Origin: Apostichopus japonicus
Taxonomy: Eukaryota > Echinodermata > Holothuroidea > Aspidochirotida > Stichopodidae
Assembly (NCBI RefSeq): GCF_037975245.1
Contig: NC_092579.1
Location: 1,061,001 to 1,125,000, forward strand
Direction of reading: 5' to 3'
Length of the DNA stretch: 64,000 nt
Shown piece after piece: positions 1 through 10,243 of the stretch (its first letter is position 1; every line of letters starts with the position of its first letter). A program made the translations under genes and the position numbers. The notes below the pieces were generated by a model. The model worked only from the letters and a program-made list of their open reading frames with translations. It was not told the origin of the DNA and did not search any database.

Positions 1-1346
1 ATGCCCAAAAATGTGCAAAACTGGGTGAAGCTTGTTAAATGCTTACAAAAACACACAATTTGATCATCATAAACCTGAAATGGATTAAAACTCATCAAAT
101 ATGTAACTCTGCTTGACTGCAAAAATTTTAGGTTGCTTGCTGTATCGTTGCTAGTAATGTTTGAACTTGAAGGAGCGTCAATTTCGAAAGTGCGTCAACT
201 ATGCAGCCTTTACTAAGTATAATACTATGTAAAGGCTTCATAATTGACGCACCTTCGCCGCCAGTTAGTATAAGATATAGCGCGCTCTACATACACTGGA
301 CCACAAATGATTTGTTTTTTTAGATCAGTGACCGGACAACATGGCGCGAAAACAGGTTTAAGCTGCCGTTTTCAGTAGTGCATCTTAAAAATTAAAATTC
401 TCAGCTAAAACAAGATGAAAATGAGGAGCAGTCGCCCCCAAAAATTTGGCATATATACTTATATAATTTCTTAGAATATTTAAGCCAGGTCTCACTCAAA
501 TTTCCATTATATATTCTTTCCCAAAATTATTCACATGGCTCGAGGAGCCGTTTGTTTCTAAAATTTGACGGAAGTATATTGTGAACACACTGAGCTGATC
601 CATGTTCAGCCCCCCCCCCCCCCCCCCCCTTCTCCCTTCAAAATTGTCTGCGCGGTCCCTGTACAAAACGTGTGAAACACGGGTTGCCGCTCCGTCAATT
701 GAGTTTTCGGCAGGTGAATAACCCCAAATCGAAATAACAACACCTCGGGAAAGCTATAATTCGTTTAGTTTCGATAACTAAGGATTAGGAAGCTAGCTTA
801 CAGTAGCTCATTTGAAATTCTTTCCATCTGAGGATCCCCCTTTGACCTTTGAGTACCCCGAAAAAAAGTTAACTAAAAGCAGGAAACATCATTAAAGCCA
901 TCGTTTCAGGTTGCAGGAAGCAAAGCGGCCCTTCTCAATCTGTCCCCTGAAAGTTCGTCTGCTACGCAATACAATACCCTCAGTATTGTTTATTTCCTGT
1001 ATAACGTGAGAGGCATTTTGGGCAAATGTTTTCTTTGTAAATCATGGCTTTCCGTTAAGACTGTAATAATGCTCCGTTTGTGAGAAGTGCCCATTTTAAA
1101 ATTCTGCTCCCCACCTTTCAAAGTACTGGTTACGTCCCTGGCCATGGCCTACATAAATGTTCTTACAAGTTATATCTCCGAACAGAAAATGTCTGTTTCT
1201 GAACAGAGCTCAAAACACCAACATGTGATGACTTACGACAAGCATTCTCAGGGGACATGAAATTCTTTTAAATTTACAAGTATTCTGCTTGCGATTGATT
1301 GCAGTTTTGTTTCGATACAGAATAGGTACGTTTTTGGACAGAATTT
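1..1346. other. No gene seen; AT-rich DNA with a C homopolymer
   Basis: No coding frame is convincing on either strand. A run of 19 C lies at 610-628. The stretch around 1085-1140 ends in a sequence resembling the right ends of the hAT-like elements seen elsewhere in the window (GGTTACGTCCCTG), but I found no matching left end, so no element is called. Confidence 0.6.
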
Positions 1347-1354
1347 GGTATAGC

Positions 1355-2006
1355 CAAGGGCGGCGGAAGCACTTTTAATCTGGGGGGGCACCGACATCAA
1401 AGGGCACTTTGCAGAAATTCGATTGGACTGATGCAGCCTTATATTTAGTACCCTTTATAACTCTTATTGTATTATCTTATTTGCATATACACATCACTCC
1501 ATCAACGCCCCCCCCCCCCCCCCCCCCAAAGGAAAATATGCATACTAGCACTGCAATATCCAATGTGCAAATTGGGAAACAAGGAACAAGTTTTCTTTTG
1601 AGACAAGATGAGGTGAAATCATGCTAGTTGCTAATGTAGGAATCTTCCGAATTAGAGTTTATTTCTTGTCAATATCTTAACAAATTCTTTCCATTCGAAA
1701 TAGCTTTGAGTTTGACCCACAGAAATTCATTAAAAGTCAGGGGCGTAGCCAGGATTTGCAAAGTTCTATGCACGACTATCTGAGCGGAGCGCCACCATCG
1801 GTTGGCGCGGAGCGCACAATAAATTTTTGGGTTTTACAAACCCCTCAGATGGCTGGAAACGGCCCTTCCCGAGTGTACATTCTGGTTCCTTGGCCTCTTG
1901 CTAACTTGAGACACCTCAATTTTTATGTAGAAAAAGGGCACATTTTTAACCCGAGGAAAAGTGGGGGGGCACGTGCCCCCTGTGCCCCCCGGTTCCGCCG
2001 CCCTTG
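1355..2006 (+). mobile_element. Non-autonomous hAT-like DNA transposon, copy 1 (652 bp)
   Basis: The element begins CAAGGGCGGCGGAA (1355-1368) and ends TTCCGCCGCCCTTG (1993-2006), perfect 14-bp terminal inverted repeats. It is flanked by a perfect 8-bp duplication GGTATAGC at 1347-1354 and 2007-2014. An 8-bp duplication with CA...TG ends is the hAT signature. No transposase is encoded, and the short frames inside are not genes. Internal landmarks are a C20 run (1508-1527), a second hAT-style terminus CAGGGGCGTAGCCAGGATTT (1738-1757), a hairpin GCGCCA/TGGCGC (1789-1808) and a palindrome GGGGGCACGTGCCCCC (1965-1980). A copy about 95% identical by eye lies inverted at 44522-45189. Confidence 0.9.
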
Positions 2007-2014
2007 GGTATAGC

Positions 2015-2449
2015 GTACATACAAGTTTTGTATCCCTACAACGAATGTTTCTCAATGGACAAAAATTTTGTTTCATGCATGCCTACAAATTCATTTGTAA
2101 CATGTGCTTTCGTTGCAAGCAAATGAAAGATTGAAACTTCAGTCTAATCAACTGAAATTTCAGTCTAATGATGGATGGTTTAAGGGATCAAACCAAATCG
2201 GATCAACTAATTGTGACAGATGTTCGTAAATCTGGGACTAGATCTTCACGAACTGATTATACTGTTACATATCGTGGAGTACCTGTATGTAGTCTAGGCT
2301 GACCTAAAAATGGCTTTTGAGTTCATGGTTTGACCCGGTTTCTAATTAGTTGTGTTAATTTTGTTCTGTAGGATAACATGCCTAAACCACGTGTTCTTCT
2401 GTTTTATGTGCAGACCAGGGACATACTATGTCTGAGTATATAATATCCC
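2015..2449. other. No gene seen
   Basis: AT-rich single-copy-looking DNA between the hAT-like element and a diverged duplication. No frame, RNA gene or repeat can be supported here. Confidence 0.5.
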
Positions 2450-2890
2450 CAGGCTGGCAAGAACTGGTCAAACACTGCAGACTCGAATCCATATCTTAAT
2501 ATAGTTATGACTGTCTTGGACCTCAAATGAACCGACCAGCCGACAGAGTGACATAAAAAAAGTAATCTTTTTGTTAGGAATAAAGTGGTCATTATCTTAT
2601 TTATCGACAAAATGGAATATTTATAGTCATACATGTTACAAAATAAATCATCTTTTGTGATCGTGTCGTGTTGAATAATTCTTTTTGTCAGGTTTTGGTT
2701 ATTAAAAACTGGCAAGAACCTGGTGAAATTCTAGTCTACAGACTGCCGAATCCATGTTTTTGTCAATTATGACCATCTCATTTTACCCAAATTGGACTCA
2801 CTGACTCAGTGACATAAACAGTTATACAATTCTCCAGGAATCAGATGTCCATGCATGCCTGATTAGCTCTAAATGGAATATGGATAAATT
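2450..2890. repeat. Diverged direct duplication, two copies about 255 bp apart
   Basis: Two similar stretches begin near 2453 (CTGGCAAGAACTGGT) and 2709 (CTGGCAAGAACCTGGTG). They share in order a CAGACT..GAATCCAT block, a TTATGAC block, a GACTCAGTGACATAAA-like block and a TGGAATAT block (2614 and 2874). The spacing of shared blocks is 255-260 bp throughout, so this is an old tandem duplication rather than chance. No coding potential is visible. Confidence 0.55.
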
Positions 2891-2896
2891 GTGTAT

Positions 2897-3044
2897 AGCG
2901 GTCAACACAGGGTCCTGTTACAGCTTAACTAGGGGCCTATACAGGGTCCCTTGTTACAGGTTAACCAGCGGTCAACACAGGATCATTGTTACAGGTTAGC
3001 TAGCGGTCAACACAGGATCCTTGTTTCAGGTTAACTAGCGGTCT
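2897..3044. repeat. 35-bp minisatellite, about 4 copies
   Basis: The block AGCGGTCAACACAGG recurs at 2897, 2967 and 3002, with divergent copies at 2932 and 3037, giving a period of 35 bp. Units also share a TTGTTACAGGTTAAC-like segment. It is short and partly degenerate. Confidence 0.75.
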
Positions 3045-4483
3045 ACATGCATTTGAATCTGAAAAGAACAGATGATACTGCAGAACTGATCTTCGCCAAA
3101 AAAGGTAACCTTACTTCATAAAATATCGAATATTATTAACACACTGTTACTTTGATAAAACAAAAAAGTGTAATTTACATACGGCGAATACATTTCCCTA
3201 AATTAAAGCGTTAATACAGTTGTGTATGGATTCAGATTAAGCAAACGGTAAAAATTCGTCGAATGCTCTAACATTCATTAAGATTATACTTGTATATTCA
3301 TTTATTTGTGAATATTAATGAAAGACTTATCTTGACAGACCTTATTTATAAATAAAAAGGTATCTAAAATTAGCTCATTTTTGCTACAAAAAAAAAAAAA
3401 AAAAAAATATTACAAACTTATTCTTTAGAATTAAATAGCCAGTTTCTCCAGAGGGTACAGTCAGTTAATGTCCGCACTTTGGAAGTGAATTCAGCGGCTG
3501 AGACCGTATTTAGTTGTTAGATAATTAAACATGCAACAATTGACCGATCCTTGCCTGAAGATATTCTGTCTGGTGGGTGAACCAAATGTTACATAGGCAC
3601 CGAAAGGGTTAAATTATCCACGTGGGTAGATATTAGGAAGGTTATGTTATTATGTTATTCAACACTGGCATCTCCAGCACGTCCATTTTCATAGATAAAT
3701 ACCCTCTTTGCACACTTGAATGTTAAATCTCATTTACACATTTTGAATGTCAAACCAATAATTGGCATGTTTCTGGCCAAGGTTTATGTCATATTTGTCC
3801 CTTTTTCACTTTTCGTTATAGCAATTGTGACGCCAAGCATACATAGAAAGAACACAAGCAATTAGGTTAATGAGAAATACACGTTTATTAAGTTTAATTG
3901 GTATGTCTGGCTTCTGGTTTACACTTCGGTTTTTTTCACTGAACGGATTGTTTAAATAAATTTACTCTACAGTTCGGAGCAAGGGCCATATATCTTGGAA
4001 TATTAAACTTCAAAATGAAATTTCTTCGTGTTGTCCCCAGTGTTGGACACGCGGTACTGTATAGTTATAGGCTCAAGGTCCTGGTTGACCCTATTTAGAA
4101 AGCTGACTGTATATAAGCCATCTAGTTTACAAAAACAAACGAAACAAAGAAAGGAATGACTCCTAATTTTCACATAACGTCACTTGCTTATAATTCACTA
4201 TAATTCCTTTTGCTAAAATCATTTCTTTGCTGTTCTTTCCTTTCTTGTTAACTCTTTTGAATATTCTGTTTACCCCCTCTCCCGTATTTAGGCTAACATT
4301 TTCTTGTCAAACATTTACACGCTCTCAAATACTAATACCTCTCTTCAAAGATTTTTAAACTACTAACGCTTTTATCCAGCTTCCTGATTGCTAGAAGTCA
4401 TTGAGAATTTTACCCCAATTTAACTTGACTTTAAGTTTTCCTACCGCAAAAACAAGACTTACCTACGGACTGTAAGTTGTTCA
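3045..4483. other. No gene seen; poly(A) run
   Basis: AT-rich DNA without a credible coding frame. A run of 20 A lies at 3388-3407. It could be an old retrotransposed tail, but there is no recognisable body upstream, so it is left as simple sequence. Confidence 0.5.
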
Positions 4484-4491
4484 CGTGTGCA

Positions 4492-4894
4492 TATAGGCGT
4501 AGTAGCCCAATTTGATTTGGGACGGGGTGGGGGGGGGGGGGCTGTAACGACTTGCCCGAAAAATATAACCAACATTTTTCGCGCGCGAAACGCGCGTTCA
4601 ACATGTTAATGTGCATATCATATAGGCATGCATCGGTTATTACATCGCATGCCAATTACATACAATCACATGCCGTGTCATTACCCTTCCATGTTGGTTA
4701 TATTTTTGGGGAAGTCGTTACAATAATAATGATAATAATAATAATATAAGTTTAACCATTGAAAAACACATTGCAATTTATTTTTCTTTCAGTAGGTGCC
4801 CGAAAAATGTTCAGCATATTGCCCGAATTTCCACAAAAATATTTGGTTGGGGGCTGCTGCCCCCTCACCTAAGCCCCCGCCTCCTACGCCTATG
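4492..4894 (+). mobile_element. Non-autonomous hAT-like DNA transposon (403 bp)
   Basis: The ends are TATAGGCGTAG (4492-4502) and CTACGCCTATG (4884-4894), inverted repeats differing only at the outermost base. They are flanked by a perfect 8-bp duplication CGTGTGCA at 4484-4491 and 4895-4902, which supports hAT-type insertion. Inside are a G-rich run near 4528-4541, a 6-bp-stem CpG hairpin CGCGCGAAACGCGCG (4582-4596), an (AAT)n-like microsatellite (about 4721-4747) and repeated GCCCGAAAAAT blocks. No transposase is encoded. It is a different family from the 1355-2006 element. Confidence 0.85.
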
Positions 4895-4902
4895 CGTGTG
4901 CA

Positions 4903-5875
4903 GATTTGCAGAGGTCTCGTATAAAGGCTTTGTAAAAACCTCCTACGTAAAATCTCTCTTAAATGAAATGTTAACAATGTTATGAGTACTACCCGCGGGG
5001 TATATTGTGACTTTGCATACAATTCAACGATAGAAATACCTTCAAAATCAACTTTAAGATCCCCTTTCTGAACTTTAAAATTATCTCAGGGTATTTACTT
5101 GTTATTCTTTATGTCTGTCAAACGGAGGCATCCGAAAATTAAGAAGGGCATTGTTAACTCCATGAACAGCTGAATGTAAAACTTTCTAAAGTTTGTCAGA
5201 AACTGTCTTTTCAGAAACTGTGTTTTGAATTTTATCCATCAATACGTAACACATTTTCATGGCTAATAAATTTTGTCAATAGTTTCATAGTTTTCTGACT
5301 CAAAATATGTTTTTCAGTCATGTTGTGGACTTTAAGAAGAAGTTTTTAACCAAATCAAAATTTGTTGATACTATTCAGTTTGTTTTGGATATTGCATTCA
5401 GTTTCCATGGCAATGGTATTTCAATAACAACTTAATAAAAACCCTTTCAATGTCTGCTCCAGCTGCGTATCATCTTGTTCAACTGTTGAATATTCAATGA
5501 GGTATTTATTTAGTATAATTTCTACCAAATTGGTCTCTAAACACTTTTGAAACCAGAACATCAACCTCTGGCATATATAAGCGTCCGTAGATGGTGACGT
5601 CAAGGCATTGGCTAGAAAGTGTTCGCCTTAGTGAATTACCTTGACGAGACACAAGTTGGTTAATTGGGAATTTTTCTCTTCATGTAAAGGTCAGTGAATT
5701 CATCTAACTTACACTACTCCAGTCATATGACTACTATATACGAGTTTCTATTACGTACATTGATTCCAACCTTTTATCGTTTTTTAATCTCAGAACGACA
5801 AAAGTACAAGTTAAAAGTTCAGTGCCCCTAAGGAAGTAGTTAATTCGTATATCATTGGAAGACCTATGTACTCTT
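4903..5875. other. No gene seen
   Basis: AT-rich DNA. A small local duplication (CAGAAACTGT near 5199 and 5212) is the only structure noted. No coding frame is convincing. Confidence 0.5.
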
Positions 5876-6470
5876 TTCACTATCTCCACCTCTCTCGTTC
5901 TGTCTCTCTCCTCTCACTCTCCTCTTGCTATCTCTCTCTCTCGCTTCAGTTAAACTGCGGCACAACTTAGATTGATAATGCTTACGGTTGAATGTTAAAT
6001 CTTTTCGTAAATATACATTGATTTTTGAAGATAAACGGATAAAGAATAAGCCCTTGAAAAAACAGTAAAAATCCACACTCACCAAAGACTGAAGACATAA
6101 ATGGCTCGCCATGACCATCCATGAGCTATAGAGCAGAATCACCATCCCATCCCCTCACCCCCTCACCCGAAATACCTAAATTATCACATATACCATTAAC
6201 AACACTAAGAGCGTCACCATCACCGATATCGCCACAATTATCAACCATAGTACTGCTACTACCGTCACCAACACCAGTTCCACCAACAAGACCAAAACCA
6301 AAACCACCAACATGTATACTACCATCGCCAACAACAATGCCACCAACGCTGGCACTAGTGCCTCCAACAACACCACAAGCACCGCAGCAACACCAAGGTT
6401 ATAACCACATTTTACTGTTTTACCACTACCATTACCAACACCAGTACCCATAACAACACCAAATAACAAA
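5876..6470. repeat. Low-complexity tracts: CT-rich, then CCA/CAA-rich
   Basis: A TC-rich tract runs from about 5876 to 5950. From about 6185 to 6465 the sequence is cryptically simple, made mostly of ACC, CCA and CAA triplets. This creates frames on both strands (proline/threonine-rich on plus, valine/leucine-rich on minus) that reflect composition rather than genes. Confidence 0.7.
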
Positions 6471-8094
6471 TTATTGTTCTCAACGCAGAAAGGCAATGAC
6501 TAACAAATATCGCAACAATTATGATATCTGTTTGCTTCTCTTTAAGAATATTTCAAAAACGACAGTTAAACATTTCTCAAGTCTTTTAAGTACAGTAACC
6601 CCTCCTTGACTAGTGTTTATAATTGGTTGCTGCTGCCTAAAGTACCGAACCTTCAGTAGGTGCTATAAGTTGTAACATATTCAAATTCTTATAATCTCGG
6701 CGTACATATTTCCAAGTATTCCCAGCTTTCCCGTTTCTGAAAAGGGAAACGCAGTTTTTAATCAATACTAATACACCGACGTTACCGTGGTAACGCTTTG
6801 TTATCATCGATCACTTTACCTGGAAAATACCTACATGCAGTTAAAACTGTCATCATTGTTAGCAACGACATTAACATTCATATCTCCCTGGGATAGACTG
6901 GTCGTCCTAGCTGTACATTAAACGAGATGACTGGAATCTTTTCGTATTTTGAGTTTGGGCATGTTATTTAGCGCCCTCTATAGGCTGTCGGTACTTTATG
7001 TTGTATTGTCACCCTCCCTCTCAACCCACAACAACCCTCTTTCCCTCTTCTAGCTCCTTTCTTAACCATACCCCGCCATCTAAAACTTTCTTATGAAGTA
7101 TGGCCTTTCGTTTGTTAATGCAGTTACCTGTTATACTGTTGTAAGTAAACGTTTAACCCAAGTGTGTGGTTAGATTGATTTATTCATTGTTGAGGGTATT
7201 AATGTGATGTGTCACAAGTAGTGATAGTTGCAATGATATCATAAACTTCATTGTCAAGTATAACGTACTCGCCTGTACATAAGACATATGTCATACCTCT
7301 GTAAACTTATTTTGTTTTTGTATAAATATAGTATCAAAAACAGAGCATATATAAATCAGTCAGAATTGCTCTTTTATTGACGTATTGTGAATTACCACAT
7401 CCTTGAGTTTGGAGGATAAAAGTACATGAAATAATCCCAGCCTTCATCCTAATAGAACTTAAAAACTGTTGACGTTTAAAGCAAGTCAATTCTCTTATTT
7501 TTCCAATGTCATAATCATGCAGTCAATAGTTATGTGCGAGGTACTTGAGTTTTATTTTATTTTATTTTTTTAAAGTCAAGTGATTAATGTTGTACGCAGG
7601 TTTACTGTTTTAATATGTTCAGTGTTTCAAGTTTTAGTAGGCCTACTGGTTTTATGAACAGTTCCCATCACAATAAACAAGTCAGTTTTGAGGTTTGTAA
7701 ACTTGAACTGTAAACAAATAAAATTGTGTGACAATGTCAGAATGGATGTTATTGAGACCTTAAACTCTGTTTATCGACTGAAAACGTCAGATAGGAAAGA
7801 AAACCTACATAGTCGCAGTGGGTTTATGTTGATTAAATCAGTGTTGCCAAGTCTTTCGTGCTAAGCTTGATCTACAAGCTAGAATTAACTAATGTTCTTC
7901 CACAACATTTCTCTCACTAGATATGAATATTATGTTTGAATATTAAGGTACATTGTTGGAAGCAAAACCATGGTCGTGTGACGTATAAAGTAGTGAAGTA
8001 TAACACCTTTATTTAATAGCAATCAGTAACTAACATAAACTACACAGAAAATATAACACTAATGGAAACCGATCTGTTGGTTACACATAAAACA
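6471..8094. other. No gene seen
   Basis: AT-rich intergenic-looking DNA with no supported gene, RNA or repeat. Confidence 0.5.
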
Positions 8095-8870
8095 TGATAC
8101 ATTTCCATACAACTCCACTACAGTGTATGTCCATAGAATGAGGTTGTAGTATACATTTCCATACAACTCCACTTCAGTGTATGCACATATAATGCGATTA
8201 ATTGGAGGGTACCTCTTCTTAAACTCCACTACAGTGTATGTCCATATAATGAGGTTGTAGGATACATTTTCATATAACCCTACTACAGTGTATGTACATA
8301 GAATGAGGTTAGTTGGATGGTACCTCTTCAACAACTCCACTGCAGTGTATGTCCATAGAATGAGGTTGCAAGATACATTTACATACAACTCCACTTTAGT
8401 GTATGTACATAGAATGAGGTTAGTTGGAGGGTACCTTTTCTAAGCCTCCACTACTGAGTTTGTCCATAGAATGAGGTTGTAGGATACATTTCCATACAAC
8501 TCCATTTCAGTGTATGTCAAAAGAATGAGGTCGCAGGATATTTTTAATGAGGTTACATGATACATTTACTTACAACTCCACTTCAGAGCATATTTACATA
8601 GAATGAGGTTAGTTGGAGGGTACCTCTTCTTAAACTCCACTTCAGTGTATTTCCATAGAATGAGGTTACAGGATACATTTCCTTAGAACTCTACTACAGT
8701 GTATGTCCAAAGAATGAGGTTAGTTGGGTGGTACCTCTTCTTAAACTCCACTACAGTGTATGCACATAGAGTGAGGTTGCATGATACATTTCCATACAAC
8801 TCTACTACAGTGTATTTCCATAGAATGAGGTCGCATGATATTTTCCATACAACACAGCTGCAACAGTGTC
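8095..8870. repeat. 111-bp dimeric satellite array, about 7 dimers
   Basis: The core CAGTGTATGTCCATAGAATG recurs at 8121, 8175, 8232, 8286, 8343 and 8397, with spacing alternating 54 and 57 bp. Two related monomers therefore form a 111-bp dimer. One monomer type carries GATACATTTCCATACAAC, the other GTTAGTTGGAGGGTACCTC. Because 111 is a multiple of 3, a 111-residue minus-strand frame stays open across it. That frame is periodic and not a gene. Confidence 0.9.
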
Positions 8871-9356
8871 ATACAAACATTTACGCACGATTTATAGACC
8901 TTTAGTTTTCAGTTTTACATATTTACAGGTAACTTTATATTGCATCCACTACAAATATATATTGCTGAACACCATACAGCATATTATAGAATGTATTTTA
9001 ATTAAAGTTGACTTGCTTCAAGACGCTATGTGACATAACGTTAAAGTGTATACTCGTTCCTTCGATGCCCTCCATACAGACATTAATGGATATACAAGGT
9101 CACTACTCGAGGTTATACAAGAACAATTCAAATTTAGGTTTATCACCGTAAGTATTTCAATGCAATAAATATCTAAGAATCTAATGAACTTTTTATTTCG
9201 TTTTATCAACAAACGCGCAAAAACAAAAGCAATAAGCTATTTCTTGTCTTTGTGTTTAAATATCACGGTGTTAAAATTGTTAAAGCATCTCATGCAGGAC
9301 AAGTCTGTAAGGAACGCCCGTCGAGTTAATAAGATCGTTACTAAAATAGTACTGAC
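8871..9356. other. No gene seen
   Basis: AT-rich DNA. A 120-residue plus-strand frame starting at 9184 crosses from here into the adjacent element and has no recognisable protein features. Confidence 0.5.
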
Positions 9357-10243
9357 CAGTGCTGTGGTGAAGTACTTATTATCCAAGTATCACATACTTG
9401 AGGTTCCGAGTACCAAACACCATATACTCAGTTTACTGTATTTTAGGATGCAAGTAGCAGTGTCCGAGTACAGCATTTTAGAATCCCAGTACCCACTACG
9501 AGTACTTCCTTATCCGAGTACTTCTCGAGTACTTTTGATTTATTGAATTTACAAGCACATTATGATTATAACTGTTCCCTGATGTTTCATTGTAAACCAA
9601 TGATATAACGGTGGAATGTGATTACATTGCTTAGACAACTAGCTTGTTATTGTATTGTCAAATTCAAAATGTCTCTTTCTGATGTTGGAATAAGAAAAGT
9701 GGAAGTAGCAAACAATTTCTTGACGTGTACACCTATAGGGGTGTTAGAACAATATTAATAATCCAATCCTGCTACTTATTGTTACTATATATGTTAGCAA
9801 TATACATTACTGGTGTAATTGCTTTATCTTTGTACAGTCAATACGTACTGTCCTTGGTAATATACTCGGTTACGAACGTATAATGTAAGTTACACTGCTT
9901 GTCGAGAGACTCAGTAGTGTATAATATATAGTAGAGTAATGCAAGTAAATGGAATGACAAATGGCTAGATAAATTATGCAGCTTCCTGTGGTAACGTCAG
10001 TTTTACGAAATTTGTTTTGTTTTAACATATGTACTCGTTAAGAACTTGTCCTGAGCGGTTACAATGTACTTGAAATTAAGTACATTTAAGAGTACTCTAC
10101 ATCTCAATGCGAGTACTAAATGAAGAGTATACGAGAACTTAAACACCCGAGTACCTCTTACCGAGTTCGAGTACCTTGTAATTCCAAGATATACGTAAGT
10201 ACGACTCGAGTACCGAGTGTACTTTTCGAGTACCGCAACACTG
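9357..10243. mobile_element. Old hAT-like element with CGAGTAC subterminal repeats (887 bp)
   Basis: The left end reads CAGTGCTGTGGT (9357-9368). The right end, reverse complemented, reads CAGTGTTGCGGT (10243-10232), 10 of 12 matching. Next to both ends the hexamer GAGTAC is strongly clustered: about five copies in 9408-9532 and six in 10090-10233, with a plain AT-rich centre. Repeated subterminal motifs next to CAGTG-type ends fit hAT transposase binding regions. No matching 8-bp duplication is present, so the insertion is old or the ends are slightly misplaced. No transposase is encoded. Confidence 0.5.

Noticed and set aside
1409-2076. Short frames on both strands inside the hAT-like element
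   Set aside because: The element has verified ends and no transposase similarity. The frames cross homopolymer runs and terminal repeats.
9184-9546. 120-codon plus-strand frame
   Set aside because: It runs across the boundary of a probable transposable element, and its second half is made of CGAGTAC repeat sequence.
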